DNA of 64,000 nt from Pseudobacteriovorax antillogorgiicola (GTDB taxonomy: Bacteria > Bdellovibrionota_B > Oligoflexia > Oligoflexales > RGVZ01). Below the pieces are notes generated by a model. The model was not told where the DNA came from. It saw only the letters and a list, made by a program, of their open reading frames with translations, and did not search any database. Positions 41,985 through 50,694 of the stretch are shown one piece after another. The first letter of the stretch is position 1. The number at the start of each line of letters is the position of its first letter. The DNA lies in NCBI GenBank assembly GCA_945865565.1, contig CAMBEK010000001.1:227795-291794 (forward strand), given 5' to 3'. Made by a program: the position numbers and the translations under genes.

Positions 41985-42018
41985 AGGATCCTTTCTTCTC
42001 CATCGAAGAAAGGATCCT
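41985..42018. terminator. Perfect 14-bp hairpin between convergent genes
   Basis: AGGATCCTTTCTTC (41985-41998) and its exact reverse complement (42005-42018) flank a 6-nt loop. A further GGCCTCAG at 42020-42027 is complementary to the CTGAGGCC in the tandem repeats, extending the possible structure. There is no long T-run on either strand, so it may be a bidirectional 3'-end stabiliser or a REP-like element rather than a classical terminator. Confidence 0.5.
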
Positions 42019-42035
42019 CCGGCCTCAGAAGAACC

Positions 42036-42788
42036 TCAGCCCTTCCTTGAATCCATAAACGACTTCAGCAAATCCACAGGTACTGGAAATACAATGGTCG
42101 AATGTTGCTCCGAAGCAATATCTGACAGGGTTTGAAGGTACCGGAGTTGCACGGATACCGGATTCTGCGACAGGATGTCGGCTGCCTCGCGCAGTTTTGT
42201 TGCGGACTGCATTTCGCCTTCTGCGGCGATGATTTTTGCGCGGCGTTCCCGCTCAGATTCTGCTTCGCGTGCCATGGCACGCTGCATTTCCTGCGGCATA
42301 TCAATGTCTTTTACCTCTACGGAGGCCACCTTGATTCCCCAAGACTCGGTGTTTTGGTCCAGGATCTGTTGGAGTTGGTCGTTGATCTTTTCACGTTCGG
42401 TCAGCAGGTCATCAAGCGTGTGCTGACCAAGAATTGAACGCAGGTGAGTTTGTGCAAGTTGAGTCGTAGCGTACAGAAAGTTCTCGATGTTGATCACGGC
42501 CTTCCGAGGATCGACGACCCGGAAATAGAGGACGGCATTTACTTTCAAACTGACGTTGTCCCGGCTGATGACGTCTTGTGGATCAATGGGCATGGTCACG
42601 GTTCGGATGGAAACGCGAACCATACGGTCAATCAGCGGAATTAAGATCACTGGTCCAGGTCCCTTGGGTGCGCCAAGGACCCGGCCCAACCGGAACACGA
42701 CGCCACGCTCGTATTCCTGTAAAATTTTGATCGACGAAGCTAGAAACGCCAAAGCCAACATGAAAAATAGAAAACTTCCAGAAGCCAC
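42036..42788 (-). CDS. Slipin/stomatin-family SPFH protein (third paralogue)
   Basis: The 250-residue protein has an N-terminal membrane segment (about 5-22) and the slipin core: [53 protein letters not shown] and [17 protein letters not shown], ending in a short charged coiled coil and a hydrophobic strand ([12 protein letters not shown]). It is the bacterial slipin type usually encoded beside a long NfeD protease; none is beside it here. It probably oligomerises on the inner membrane. It converges on dnaK across the repeat block. Confidence 0.93.
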   Translation of the reverse strand: MASGSFLFFMLALAFLASSIKILQEYERGVVFRLGRVLGAPKGPGPVILIPLIDRMVRVSIRTVTMPIDPQDVISRDNVSLKVNAVLYFRVVDPRKAVINIENFLYATTQLAQTHLRSILGQHTLDDLLTEREKINDQLQQILDQNTESWGIKVASVEVKDIDMPQEMQRAMAREAESERERRAKIIAAEGEMQSATKLREAADILSQNPVSVQLRYLQTLSDIASEQHSTIVFPVPVDLLKSFMDSRKG

Positions 42789-42834
42789 GAACAGCCCTCC
42801 TCGGGTTTTTATTGCAGTGTCAGGTATCTTTATT

Positions 42835-43266
42835 TCAACTTTGCGTCTGGACGTGGCCTTTTTGCAATTGGAGTTGCTGCCATAAATCCCTTTTGGCAGC
42901 CGGGTCGGCCTCCAGTTTGGAGAGTTCGGCCGCCTTCACAATGATGGCAGAATCTGTGCCAACGCGTTGTGCCCAATGGCGGCAGGCTTCCTCCGATGAA
43001 TCACCGAATGCCACCATCAAACCGCAAGGACCATCAACGGCAGAGCCCACCCGGCAGCGAAGGCTGGCATCGCCGTGAATTCGAACATCTTGGCGTCGAT
43101 ATCCGCAGGCGGCCGCAATCCGTGCCATGAGTTCTACGCAGGAGTCGGATAGCGTGGTCTCCCCATGGACCATCATCAGATAACGGGCACGCCCCCTTGA
43201 AGGATAACGCTGTCCGCGTTGCTCAAGCCATTCCAAGTATTTTAGGTGTCTAGGGTCGCAGGTCAT
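42835..43266 (-). CDS. Small protein of unknown function
   Basis: The 143-residue protein starts at ATG 43266 (preceded by GGGGGG); the frame continues to 43302 without good support. It begins with [19 protein letters not shown] and ends in a Gln/Leu-rich helix ([16 protein letters not shown]). Five Cys residues are scattered. The middle ([18 protein letters not shown]) is helical. No family recognised; cytoplasmic. It lies between the response-regulator gene and the slipin gene on the same strand. Confidence 0.5.
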   Translation of the reverse strand: MTCDPRHLKYLEWLEQRGQRYPSRGRARYLMMVHGETTLSDSCVELMARIAAACGYRRQDVRIHGDASLRCRVGSAVDGPCGLMVAFGDSSEEACRHWAQRVGTDSAIIVKAAELSKLEADPAAKRDLWQQLQLQKGHVQTQS

Positions 43267-43291
43267 GCCCCCCGTATAACACCGGGGATGG

Positions 43292-44818
43292 TCAGGAGGC
43301 AACGCGGGTTGGCGCCCTGCCAGTTGTTGCGAGGCGACGATTTTTCAGGGCGACGGATGCATCTTTGATCTGTTGCGTCACGACATCCTCAGGGGCACCA
43401 AGCATCGAAGCCCGCATGAGTGCCAGGCGGGCTTTGCCGTGCTCTTTCATCCCGGCCAAGGCTTGGGCCTGAATCAGGAGAGCCTGTTCGCTCCACGGCT
43501 CTGTTGAAAAGGCTCTGAGTGCCAAGGCCTCGGCCTTGGTCGCATTATTGAGTTGCAGGTGCAGTTCCGCCATCAGACGGAAGACGTAGCTCATATTTTG
43601 GCTTTTCTTGATGGCTTCCAATGCGGCAAGTGCAGCCTGCGGGCGCCCACTTTTGATTTCAGCAATCGCCGAAATCAAGTTGGCTTCGTCCGCCTCCCCC
43701 GTCTTGGTCAATTCACTGGCGAGGGTTATGGCATCTTCAAGTTTTTCCTGCATGAAATACACCCGCGCAAGGATGACAGTCGCATCGGTCTGCTCTGGAT
43801 GCCCCGCCCGCACATCGCGAAGAAGCAATTCAGCCCGGCGCAGGTCCTTTATCCGCTCGCAGGTCGACACAATGGCCTCAAGGGCGTCGCGCGCATCGGG
43901 ATAATAACGGCGCATTCGCTTGAAGTAATAAAGGCCCTTGTCGATATTGCCCTTTTTGATCTGCGCATGACCCATCGCAATCAAAGCAGGGCGCATCCTT
44001 TGGTCCATAAGAAGGGCCTTGCGAAAATGAGCGATGGCCTCTTCCGCCCGTCCTTGGTCGAGCAATAGTCGACCAAGCTGCACTTGGCGTTCGGGTTGCT
44101 TGCCATTCACTTCAAGCTCGGCGGCCATCAGCGACGCAGCCTCACCGACCCTACCCTTCATCAGGCGAAATTCTGCCAGGAGTGCATTGGCCCGGTAGTA
44201 GGCTGGATGCTCTGCCAGTATATTTTCCAGCATCTTTTCGGCCACATCGAGTTGACCGGTCTTACTCAAAGCAAACGCATGAAGGAATCTGACCTGAATG
44301 TTTTGATCGTCTATACCATTGGCCTCAATAAGTTGAAGCAAGGCAGCCGGGTACTTCTGTTCAAGGAGCAGCTTTTCTGTTGTTCGAATCTTGTGTAGCA
44401 ACGGCTCTGGAGACGCAAAAGAGTTCAGAAGTTTAACGACCTTTTTTTCTAGTTCATCCGGTTGAAAGGGCTTTAGCAGGTAATCATTGGCGCCAAGGTC
44501 AACCGCCCTGACGATGTCATCGCGGGACGACTCGCCGGTAACGACTAAAATAGGAATGTCTGCGCCAAGATTCCGGTGACGGACATTTTCAAGAACAGCA
44601 AATCCGTGGGTTTCGCCAAGGGCCAGGTCGCAAATCAGAAGGTCTGGGTGGCCCGAATCAATTGTTTTAATGGCATCAGCGGCATTGGAGGTTTCAAGGA
44701 TTTCCTTGAATTCGATCTTGTGAAGGACACGCCGCATCGCTTTGCGGACTTGAACCTGATCATCGATAATCAGCACCGTGATTTCGCGGGGATCGAAGTT
44801 GTATTTTCCAGTGGCCAT
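43292..44818 (-). CDS. Response regulator receiver domain fused to TPR repeats
   Basis: The 508-residue protein has an N-terminal receiver domain (about 10-135): VLIIDDQ acidic pair, phosphoacceptor Asp in DLLICDLALG, Thr in VVTGESS and Lys in YLLKPF. Residues about 150-500 are TPR helices (for example AEKMLENILAEHPAYYRANA, AIAHFRKALLMDQRMRPALI). There is no DNA-binding or enzymatic output, so phosphorylation probably alters protein binding. ATG 44818 has GGGAGGGGG upstream. A TPR gene lies 29 bp upstream; no histidine kinase is nearby. Confidence 0.92.
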   Translation of the reverse strand: MATGKYNFDPREITVLIIDDQVQVRKAMRRVLHKIEFKEILETSNAADAIKTIDSGHPDLLICDLALGETHGFAVLENVRHRNLGADIPILVVTGESSRDDIVRAVDLGANDYLLKPFQPDELEKKVVKLLNSFASPEPLLHKIRTTEKLLLEQKYPAALLQLIEANGIDDQNIQVRFLHAFALSKTGQLDVAEKMLENILAEHPAYYRANALLAEFRLMKGRVGEAASLMAAELEVNGKQPERQVQLGRLLLDQGRAEEAIAHFRKALLMDQRMRPALIAMGHAQIKKGNIDKGLYYFKRMRRYYPDARDALEAIVSTCERIKDLRRAELLLRDVRAGHPEQTDATVILARVYFMQEKLEDAITLASELTKTGEADEANLISAIAEIKSGRPQAALAALEAIKKSQNMSYVFRLMAELHLQLNNATKAEALALRAFSTEPWSEQALLIQAQALAGMKEHGKARLALMRASMLGAPEDVVTQQIKDASVALKNRRLATTGRAPTRVAS

Positions 44819-44847
44819 GGACCCCCTCCCTTCTCCCGGCTCCGTTC

Positions 44848-45552
44848 TTATCCGTTGGCCCCCTTGATGAGGGCTCGTGCACCCTGGTCCGCCGGTGCGG
44901 CGGCTTGGGCCTGCCGCCACAGTTGTCTGGCCTCTTCAGGTTGGCCGGCCTTGTGCTTTGCAATGCCCGCCCATAACAGGGCCTGAGAATGCGCGGGTAT
45001 CACCTTGAGGATTTCGGCAAACTCTTGAAAGGCTTTATCTGGCTGGCCGCCTCGCAAATACAACCGCCCGAGATCTAGGCGTACATCGGGCATTTTTGGG
45101 TAAATCGAAAGTGCCTTGCGGTACTCGTTTATGGCGTCCTGCGACATGGAGGATTGTTCATAAGAGTGCGCAGCAGTGACATGGTGATTGGCGATGCGGC
45201 CCAGCACCATGTCAGGGACTTTTTGCCCCGGCCTTACCTGAGCAAAGGCCTGTTCAAAAATCCCGCGAGCCTCTTCATATTGTCCAAGGTCGCAAAGCAG
45301 AACTGACAGGTTGAGCGCGGCTTCAGTGAAGGCGCTGTTTACCTTCAGTGATTTTTTAAATTCACGAATGGCTTCAGGGAAGCGTGACTGCTTGTGGTGT
45401 GTAACACCCAGTAAATTATGGATGTTCGCCAATGAGCCTTGAGTCGCGAGTGTTGATTTGAGCAGTTTTTCCGCTGCATCGTAGCGGCCGACGTTGAGGT
45501 ACAACGCGACCTTTTTATGAACTGCGGCAAGTTCAGCACGAATTCCACTCAT
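44848..45552 (-). CDS. TPR-repeat protein
   Basis: The 234-residue protein is built of TPR units throughout: YLNVGRYDAAEKLLKSTLAT, FPEAIREFKKSLKVNSAFTE, GQYEEARGIFEQAFAQV, AINEYRKALSIYPKMPDVRL and KAFQEFAEILKVIPAHSQAL. No signal peptide. ATG 45552 follows an AGG-rich site. It sits between rny (19 bp upstream) and the receiver-TPR gene (29 bp downstream), so all three are probably co-transcribed and the two TPR proteins may work together. Confidence 0.85.
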   Translation of the reverse strand: MSGIRAELAAVHKKVALYLNVGRYDAAEKLLKSTLATQGSLANIHNLLGVTHHKQSRFPEAIREFKKSLKVNSAFTEAALNLSVLLCDLGQYEEARGIFEQAFAQVRPGQKVPDMVLGRIANHHVTAAHSYEQSSMSQDAINEYRKALSIYPKMPDVRLDLGRLYLRGGQPDKAFQEFAEILKVIPAHSQALLWAGIAKHKAGQPEEARQLWRQAQAAAPADQGARALIKGANG

Positions 45553-45571
45553 GAATACCTGACCTTCCAGA

Positions 45572-47164
45572 TCAAGCGACGGAGGTCGCCTCAAAACGTC
45601 TTGTCACCAGAACTTTGATCTGGCCCGGGAAGGCAACGTCGGTCTCGATGCGTTTGGCGATTTCCGTGGAGAGGCTTTGCAGGTCAGAGTCTTTGACCCG
45701 CTTGTGACTAACTTCCACATGCACTTCCCTGCCACCATTCATGATTGCCGATTTGGTGACGCCAGGGAAGCTTCGGATGACTTCATCGATCGCATTGAGT
45801 CGAATCTGGTAGCCTTCCTCGAGATTGACGCGAGCACCGGGCCGGGCACCTGAAAGGGTATCAGCCGTTTTCAACACAAAGGCCATTGGAGTTTCGATGA
45901 TCAGGTCGTTGTGATGGGACATCACGGTGTCGCAGATCATTCGACGCTCACCGTAACGGTCTGCGTAATCGCCACTGATCACAGCATGGCTGCCTTCGAT
46001 GCGGTAATCGAGCGCTTTGCCGATATCGTGCAAAATTCCGCAACGTTTCGCATCAGACGGATCCACACCCAATTCGGCGGCCACAACGCCAGCAAGGACG
46101 GCCACCTCAAACGAATGGAGGTACTGGTTTTGACGGTAACTCGTACGCCAATTCAAGTAGCCAATCAGTTTTTGTATTTCCGGGTGGATGCTGTCAAGAC
46201 GCAAGGCAACAACAGCCTGCCGGCCAAGTTTGATGGCCTGTTGTTCAATGATTTCGCGTTGGCGCAGGTAGGCTTCCCGACTTTTGCCCCACGAGCCACG
46301 ACCCTTTGAAAGAAGTTCTTGCAGTGCAAGCCGGGCCGATTCGCGGTCTACCCCAGCACCGCCTGAAAGGCGCAGCACGGGCAGGAAGTCGGGATTTTCC
46401 GGACGCGACAATTCAATGTCGATCGTGGCAAGTTGCTTCATATCCATCACGAGTTGTGGATCCGCCTCAATTTCATCGGCAAGTCGTGCACTTTCGATTT
46501 CGACGGAATTCAAAGTTTTTGGCCAAGGAAATTCCGGAGCATAGCGCGACATGGCGCGGCTGATGATCCTCTGTCCGGATTTGCGCGCAGACGACGCCAG
46601 GTCGTCACTGACAATCCGCAGTACCTTCTGACACTCAAGCTGGCGTCCCTCGATGAGGGAGCGCTTGATCGCATTCTTGAGCTCGGTGGAATTTGTCCGT
46701 GACATTTCTTCAAGCAGCTTCTTGAGAGAGGCGTTGGTTTTCTCCAGGTCGCCCTCAAGAGTCAGGTGGATTTCGCGCAGGGTCTCGACCTTCTTGTTGG
46801 CCTGCTCCAGGCTGTTCTCCAGTTTTTCGAACTGCCCGTCATCAGAGTCGAAGGACTTTTCGCGGGATTCGAAATCAGCCTCGGCATTTTTCAAGTCTTC
46901 AATGCGCTCAGTGATCGATTCATCGAGGTCTTCGCGGAGGATTAGGATGTTTGCCTCAGCCCGCTTCAGCAGGTCCTCGCAGACGGTTTCAGCTTGGATT
47001 CGTGCGTCCTTGAGAACTTCTGTCTTCTGGTTGCGGTTGCCGGAAGCCAGCCTGCCTGGCAGTAAAAAAAGTCCAATCCGGAAGATGATATAGCCAAGCA
47101 GTGCGCTAACTGCGACTGTGATCAGCATTTGATTTAAGTCGTTTGGGTTAAAAGCTGAGTTCAT
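45572..47164 (-). CDS. rny: Ribonuclease Y with degenerate KH domain
   Basis: The 530-residue protein has the RNase Y layout: an N-terminal membrane helix (about 12-36), a long coiled coil (about 45-165), a KH-type region (about 225-290) and an HD hydrolase domain with YLHSFEVAVLAG and ILHDIGKALDY (HD about 379-380), SHHND and the tail motif REVHVEVS. RNase Y is a membrane-bound endoribonuclease that starts mRNA decay. In the KH region the usual GRIIGREGRNIR motif is replaced by ADEIEADPQLVM-like sequence, so the RNA-gripping GxxG loop is gone while the following SGG and ARLAL elements remain. HD residues look intact. A minor alternative is an HD-domain relative with another substrate. Confidence 0.88.
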   Translation of the reverse strand: MNSAFNPNDLNQMLITVAVSALLGYIIFRIGLFLLPGRLASGNRNQKTEVLKDARIQAETVCEDLLKRAEANILILREDLDESITERIEDLKNAEADFESREKSFDSDDGQFEKLENSLEQANKKVETLREIHLTLEGDLEKTNASLKKLLEEMSRTNSTELKNAIKRSLIEGRQLECQKVLRIVSDDLASSARKSGQRIISRAMSRYAPEFPWPKTLNSVEIESARLADEIEADPQLVMDMKQLATIDIELSRPENPDFLPVLRLSGGAGVDRESARLALQELLSKGRGSWGKSREAYLRQREIIEQQAIKLGRQAVVALRLDSIHPEIQKLIGYLNWRTSYRQNQYLHSFEVAVLAGVVAAELGVDPSDAKRCGILHDIGKALDYRIEGSHAVISGDYADRYGERRMICDTVMSHHNDLIIETPMAFVLKTADTLSGARPGARVNLEEGYQIRLNAIDEVIRSFPGVTKSAIMNGGREVHVEVSHKRVKDSDLQSLSTEIAKRIETDVAFPGQIKVLVTRRFEATSVA

Positions 47165-47311
47165 CGTGTTGTCCTTGACGGGTGACTTCAGGTCACGGGG
47201 AGGCGAAAATTTACCTCTACTATAATTCGTAACCCGGAACGGGCTTCTTTACCATTAAATGAAGAAATCGTATGTTTTGCAGCTGGCGCCAGGGCAGGCA
47301 GGGGGATTTAA

Positions 47312-48103
47312 ATGCAAATATCTGTTTTTATTGAAGAAACTCTCGATCTCTGTGCCCAGGAACTGATTTCTCGATTCCGTTCGGGGCTGGAGGTCAGTTT
47401 CAAAGCCGACGCCAGTTTGGTGACCGAGGCAGATCTGGCGAGTGAGAAGGTTGCACTCGGACGAATCAAGCAGGCTTTCCCCGACGACGTCATCCTGTCG
47501 GAGGAGACCCATACTAGCGTCGCTCGGCGCCCTGAGGGCGTCCACGTCTGGATTGTGGATCCCTTGGACGGAACCACCAACTTTGCCAACGGCTATCCCT
47601 ATTTTTGCGTCTCCATCGCGCGCGGCGTTTTTCGTGCCGACGGATCGATCCAGGTTGTTGCGGGGGGGATCATCGACCCGATCCGTAACAAAAAATATAC
47701 GGCAGAGTTTGGTCGAGGTGCGTTTACCAACGGTGTTCCCCTTCGTGTTAGGCCAGACAGGGCCATGGCGAAAACGTTTTTGGTGACCGGGTTTTATTTC
47801 ACGGCACCGGAGAAGCTATTGCCCGAAGTCGAGCGTTTTACCCGTGTGGCCCGTGTTTGCCCGGCGATCAGGCGTGACGGAGCCGCCGCGCTGGACCTGG
47901 CGCTGGTTGCGGAAGGAATATTTGATGCATTCTGGGAAAATGGCCTTCAGGTCTGGGATGTTGCAGCAGGTTCCCTGCTGGTGAGCGAGGCGAACGGCGC
48001 TGTGCAAAACTATTCGGGGAACCCCGAATCCTACGACATCGAGGCAACGGGTATTGTGGCCGGAAACCCGGCAACTGTTGCCGCCATTGCAGCCCTTCTG
48101 TGA
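47312..48103 (+). CDS. suhB: Inositol monophosphatase family protein (SuhB-like)
   Basis: The 263-residue protein has the Mg2+-dependent phosphatase motifs: SLVTEADLASE, VILSEET (Glu for metal), VDPLDGTTNFANGYP (D and D ligands) and VWDVAAGSLLVSEANG. The family hydrolyses inositol-1-phosphate and related phosphomonoesters; SuhB also binds RNA polymerase in some bacteria. Length is typical. It is divergent from rny. Substrate not deducible from sequence. Confidence 0.93.
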   Translation: MQISVFIEETLDLCAQELISRFRSGLEVSFKADASLVTEADLASEKVALGRIKQAFPDDVILSEETHTSVARRPEGVHVWIVDPLDGTTNFANGYPYFCVSIARGVFRADGSIQVVAGGIIDPIRNKKYTAEFGRGAFTNGVPLRVRPDRAMAKTFLVTGFYFTAPEKLLPEVERFTRVARVCPAIRRDGAAALDLALVAEGIFDAFWENGLQVWDVAAGSLLVSEANGAVQNYSGNPESYDIEATGIVAGNPATVAAIAALL

Positions 48104-48155
48104 GGCATGAAATAATTACGGAGTCGCCATTCAAGGCAACCGGAGACAGACCGAA

Positions 48156-48962
48156 ATGAAAAGACACGCCCCGTCCGCAATCGCCGCCTTCATTTTGATT
48201 GCGATCGTTGCTGCGCCGACATCGGCAGAGGCGAAACCTTGGATTGCGAGCGCAGACGGCGTGGAAGTCAACTGGGCCAGTTTGACGGCCCGTTTTGATG
48301 GTCTTGCAACTTCGGGACTTGGGGATCGCGAGGGCCTCAAGGGCCTTGAGCGTACGGCCTGGCGCAATGGATACGAGAAGGCTGGACCGGCGTTGGACCG
48401 CATCCTGCGGGACCAGTTTGTGGCCCTTGGAATGCAAGACCACTGGCGGGAGAATGGCGATGAGACACTGGCTAAAGCCCGCGACCAGGTCAAAAAATCG
48501 GTTAAATCGTTAAGCGCGACATTTTTTGCTTCGGGTGCGATTGAAGTTTCCATGGAAGCCGCACTTCAAGCAGGTTTTGCAAATGCCCTTCAAAGGACAG
48601 GTGCCGGGAACCGGAACTCAGGTCTATCCTCGCGGGATTCCGGTGGTGGTTTGATCCTGAAGGTCCCCGTCAATGCCGGACCATCCGTGGCCTTTTGGAT
48701 CGTCGACCCGACCGGGAAAGTGCTGTTTGATCCAGGACACGTGTCGGGAGCAGTCTTGGCCCAAGGTTCAATGGGGCGCTGGTTTCGCGGCGAAAGCAAG
48801 GATGAACTGACTAGAATTACTGGTAAAAAACCAGAAACCTTGGTGGTCTCAGAGGTGCGAACTGGCAACCGCCTCGTTGTGGATCCGACCCGGTTTGGAC
48901 TACTGCGCGAGGAGACCTTACGGGCCCTTTCCGAAGGCAAGGTGGCTTTGGTCGCGCCATGA
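48156..48962 (+). CDS. Exported protein of unknown function
   Basis: The 268-residue protein has a signal peptide (KRHAPSAIAAFILIAIVAAP to about AEA, residue 26). The mature part has a helical first half (SLTARFDGLATSGLGDREGL, AWRNGYEKAGPALDRIL) and a beta-rich second half (LKVPVNAGPSVAFWIVDPTG, SEVRTGNRLVVDPT). Probably periplasmic; the second half looks like a small sensory or amyloid-assembly-like domain but no family is secure. It lies 52 bp after suhB and may be read from the same transcript, before the L35 promoter. Confidence 0.6.
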   Translation: MKRHAPSAIAAFILIAIVAAPTSAEAKPWIASADGVEVNWASLTARFDGLATSGLGDREGLKGLERTAWRNGYEKAGPALDRILRDQFVALGMQDHWRENGDETLAKARDQVKKSVKSLSATFFASGAIEVSMEAALQAGFANALQRTGAGNRNSGLSSRDSGGGLILKVPVNAGPSVAFWIVDPTGKVLFDPGHVSGAVLAQGSMGRWFRGESKDELTRITGKKPETLVVSEVRTGNRLVVDPTRFGLLREETLRALSEGKVALVAP

Positions 48963-48989
48963 ACTTTTGAAAAATAGATTGTTTTTCAT

Positions 48990-49017
48990 TTGCACGCGAC
49001 CTGAACGCGTGTTAAAT
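48990..49017 (+). promoter_or_regulatory. Candidate promoter of rpmI-rplT
   Basis: TTGCAC (48990-48995) and TTAAAT (49012-49017), 16 bp apart, lie 42 bp before rpmI. The match is moderate; ribosomal leader regulation by L20 is known elsewhere but no clear mimic is seen here. Confidence 0.35.
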
Positions 49018-49058
49018 CCCTCCGTCCTTCAGAAAAGAAGTGGTAGGGGTTTTTTTTT

Positions 49059-49256
49059 ATGCCCAAAATGAAAACGAAAAAATCAGCTGCGAAGCGTTTC
49101 AAAGTTCTTTCCTCTGGAAAGATCAAACGCAGCAAGTGCAACAAGCGTCACATCCTGACCAAAAAGGATCGTGCACGCAAAAATAAACTTAAGAAGTCCG
49201 GGTTCGTCCATCCGTCTGATGTCGGTTTGGTGACTCGTTGTTTGCCAAACGGCTAA
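49059..49256 (+). CDS. rpmI: 50S ribosomal protein L35
   Basis: The 65-residue basic protein reads MPKMKTKKSAAKRFKV, then RHILTKKDRARKNKL, the standard L35 pattern. It is part of the large ribosomal subunit. AGGGG lies 9 nt before the ATG across a run of T. In most bacteria infC precedes rpmI; here an unrelated exported-protein gene does. Confidence 0.97.
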   Translation: MPKMKTKKSAAKRFKVLSSGKIKRSKCNKRHILTKKDRARKNKLKKSGFVHPSDVGLVTRCLPNG

Positions 49257-49287
49257 AGATTCAGTGATTTAAAGCAGGTGTTTTGTC

Positions 49288-49656
49288 ATGGCTCGTGCAA
49301 AAAGAGGTTTTAAAGCCCGCCGTCGTCGCAAGAAGTTGCTTGCTTTGGCAACCGGCTTTCGTGGAACGCGGAAAAATTGCTACGGCACCGCAGTTCATGT
49401 GGTCCGTCGCGCACTCAAGTTCAGCTACAGGGATCGTCGCGTTAAGAAGCGTGAATTCCGTAGCCTGTGGATTATTCGGATCAATGCCGCAGCCCGCGCT
49501 GCTGGAATGAAGTATTCGGAACTAATGCACGGCCTTCGGTTGAAGGGAATCGAGCTTGATCGCAGCGTGCTTGCGGATATGGCACTTCTTGATGAGCCGG
49601 CGTTTGCCGCTCTCGTTAAGGAAGCAAAGTCGGCTCTGCCGGCTGCCGCCCACTAG
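49288..49656 (+). CDS. rplT: 50S ribosomal protein L20
   Basis: The 122-residue protein is highly basic at the N-terminus ([20 protein letters not shown]) with [20 protein letters not shown] in the C-terminal part, as in L20, which binds 23S rRNA early in assembly and can repress its own operon. It is 31 bp after rpmI and followed by a terminator. Confidence 0.97.
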   Translation: MARAKRGFKARRRRKKLLALATGFRGTRKNCYGTAVHVVRRALKFSYRDRRVKKREFRSLWIIRINAAARAAGMKYSELMHGLRLKGIELDRSVLADMALLDEPAFAALVKEAKSALPAAAH

Positions 49657-49678
49657 AAGTTTTCGATTTTTCTAGAAG

Positions 49679-49711
49679 GCCCGCTCCTTATTTTAAAGGT
49701 GCGGGCTTTTT
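49679..49711 (+). terminator. Rho-independent terminator after rplT
   Basis: GCCCGC-T-CCTT (from 49679) pairs with AAGG-T-GCGGGC around an AT-rich loop, followed by TTTTT (49707-49711). It ends only 5 bp before tRNA-Leu, so that tRNA must be made by readthrough or from a promoter inside rplT. Confidence 0.85.
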
Positions 49712-49716
49712 CGCAT

Positions 49717-49799
49717 GGGGACGTGGTGGAATGGTAGACACGCTGGTCTTAGAAGCCAGTGCCTTTGGCGTGAGAGTTCAAGTCTCTCCGTCCCCACCA
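49717..49799 (+). tRNA. tRNA-Leu (anticodon TAG)
   Basis: A class II tRNA of 83 nt: acceptor GGGGACG/CGTCCCC, anticodon loop CTTAGAA in a CTGGT/GCCAG stem, an extra variable arm (TGCCTTTGGCG), T-loop TTCAAGT and encoded CCA (49797-49799). Its 3' 22 nt are overlapped on the opposite strand by the end of the FHA gene. Confidence 0.95.
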
Positions 49800-50545
49800 C
49801 CTTCAATCCGGGTCCGCACGGAAATCCGGACCTGGCAAGCACCTACCGTAATAACATCCTGACTCGTAACAGGCTGCAGGCTGGTGATTTTTTTTCCATT
49901 TATGAACGATCCGTTCATAGAACCTTGATCTTCAATAAAGATATCCCCGGTGTCATTCACTTTCACCAACAGGTGTTTGCGGGAGATTTCCGGATCTGCC
50001 TCGAACCGGCCGAAGTGAGATGCCCTGCCAATAAAAAAATGTTTCTGCCGAAGTGGAATCTCTTCGCTGCGCCCATCACCATATTTCACGAAAAGCACGA
50101 CATAATGGCTTTGAGTCTGCCGCAGTTCTGATTCAATCAGGCTGTCCACAAGACTTGACTTGGACTCATCCAGATTTTTCGCCGAGGTTTTATATTGTGT
50201 TGAGATGTGTCGGGTGCGCCTCTCATCTTCCAGCGCAAATTTCATGATCGTTTTGCCAATCCTGATCAGATCGCCACTCTGGAGTTTGGACTTCACAATC
50301 CGGTTTTCGTTAACGAAAGTACCGTTGGTGCTGTTCATGTCGAATATATGGTATGTGCCTCCAATATTTTGAATCTGGCAGTGGGTAGAAGAGACTTCAG
50401 TATCACTGATGATAACGTCGCCCTTTTCACGGCCAAAGATCGTCGCGTCTCTGCGGATTTTTATGGCTTCAGGGGACAAGCCGTCCCGCGTCACGTAAAG
50501 GACGGCGCGATTGTCGTTGGCAGGTTTTATCTTGTCGCTGCTCAT
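49778..50545 (-). CDS. Protein with two FHA domains
   Basis: The 255-residue protein has two forkhead-associated domains: about 30-100 (IFGREKGDVIIS, SSTHCQI, NSTNGTFVN) and about 170-240 (FIGRASHFGRFEADPEISRKHLLV, DQGSMNGSFINGK). FHA domains bind phosphothreonine peptides. Both carry the GR, SxxH and NGxxxN residues, so both should be functional. No kinase or enzyme domain is attached. The last residues (GDGET) and stop are encoded antisense to tRNA-Leu. A SpoIIE-type phosphatase nearby hints at phospho-signalling, but no Ser/Thr kinase is in the window. Confidence 0.92.
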   Translation of the reverse strand: MSSDKIKPANDNRAVLYVTRDGLSPEAIKIRRDATIFGREKGDVIISDTEVSSTHCQIQNIGGTYHIFDMNSTNGTFVNENRIVKSKLQSGDLIRIGKTIMKFALEDERRTRHISTQYKTSAKNLDESKSSLVDSLIESELRQTQSHYVVLFVKYGDGRSEEIPLRQKHFFIGRASHFGRFEADPEISRKHLLVKVNDTGDIFIEDQGSMNGSFINGKKITSLQPVTSQDVITVGACQVRISVRTRIEGGGDGET

Positions 50546-50694
50546 GTTCCGCCATTCCTGAAGTTAGCCTTGGATTTTTTCGGCATGATCCAGTTATTAT
50601 TTGAGCTGACGCAGTTTGGGAAAACCCATCCAGTGCCCCCTTTCGTCGATCCTTTCACGGGCTTGTGGCCATCATAAGCGGAGACATCATCAAG

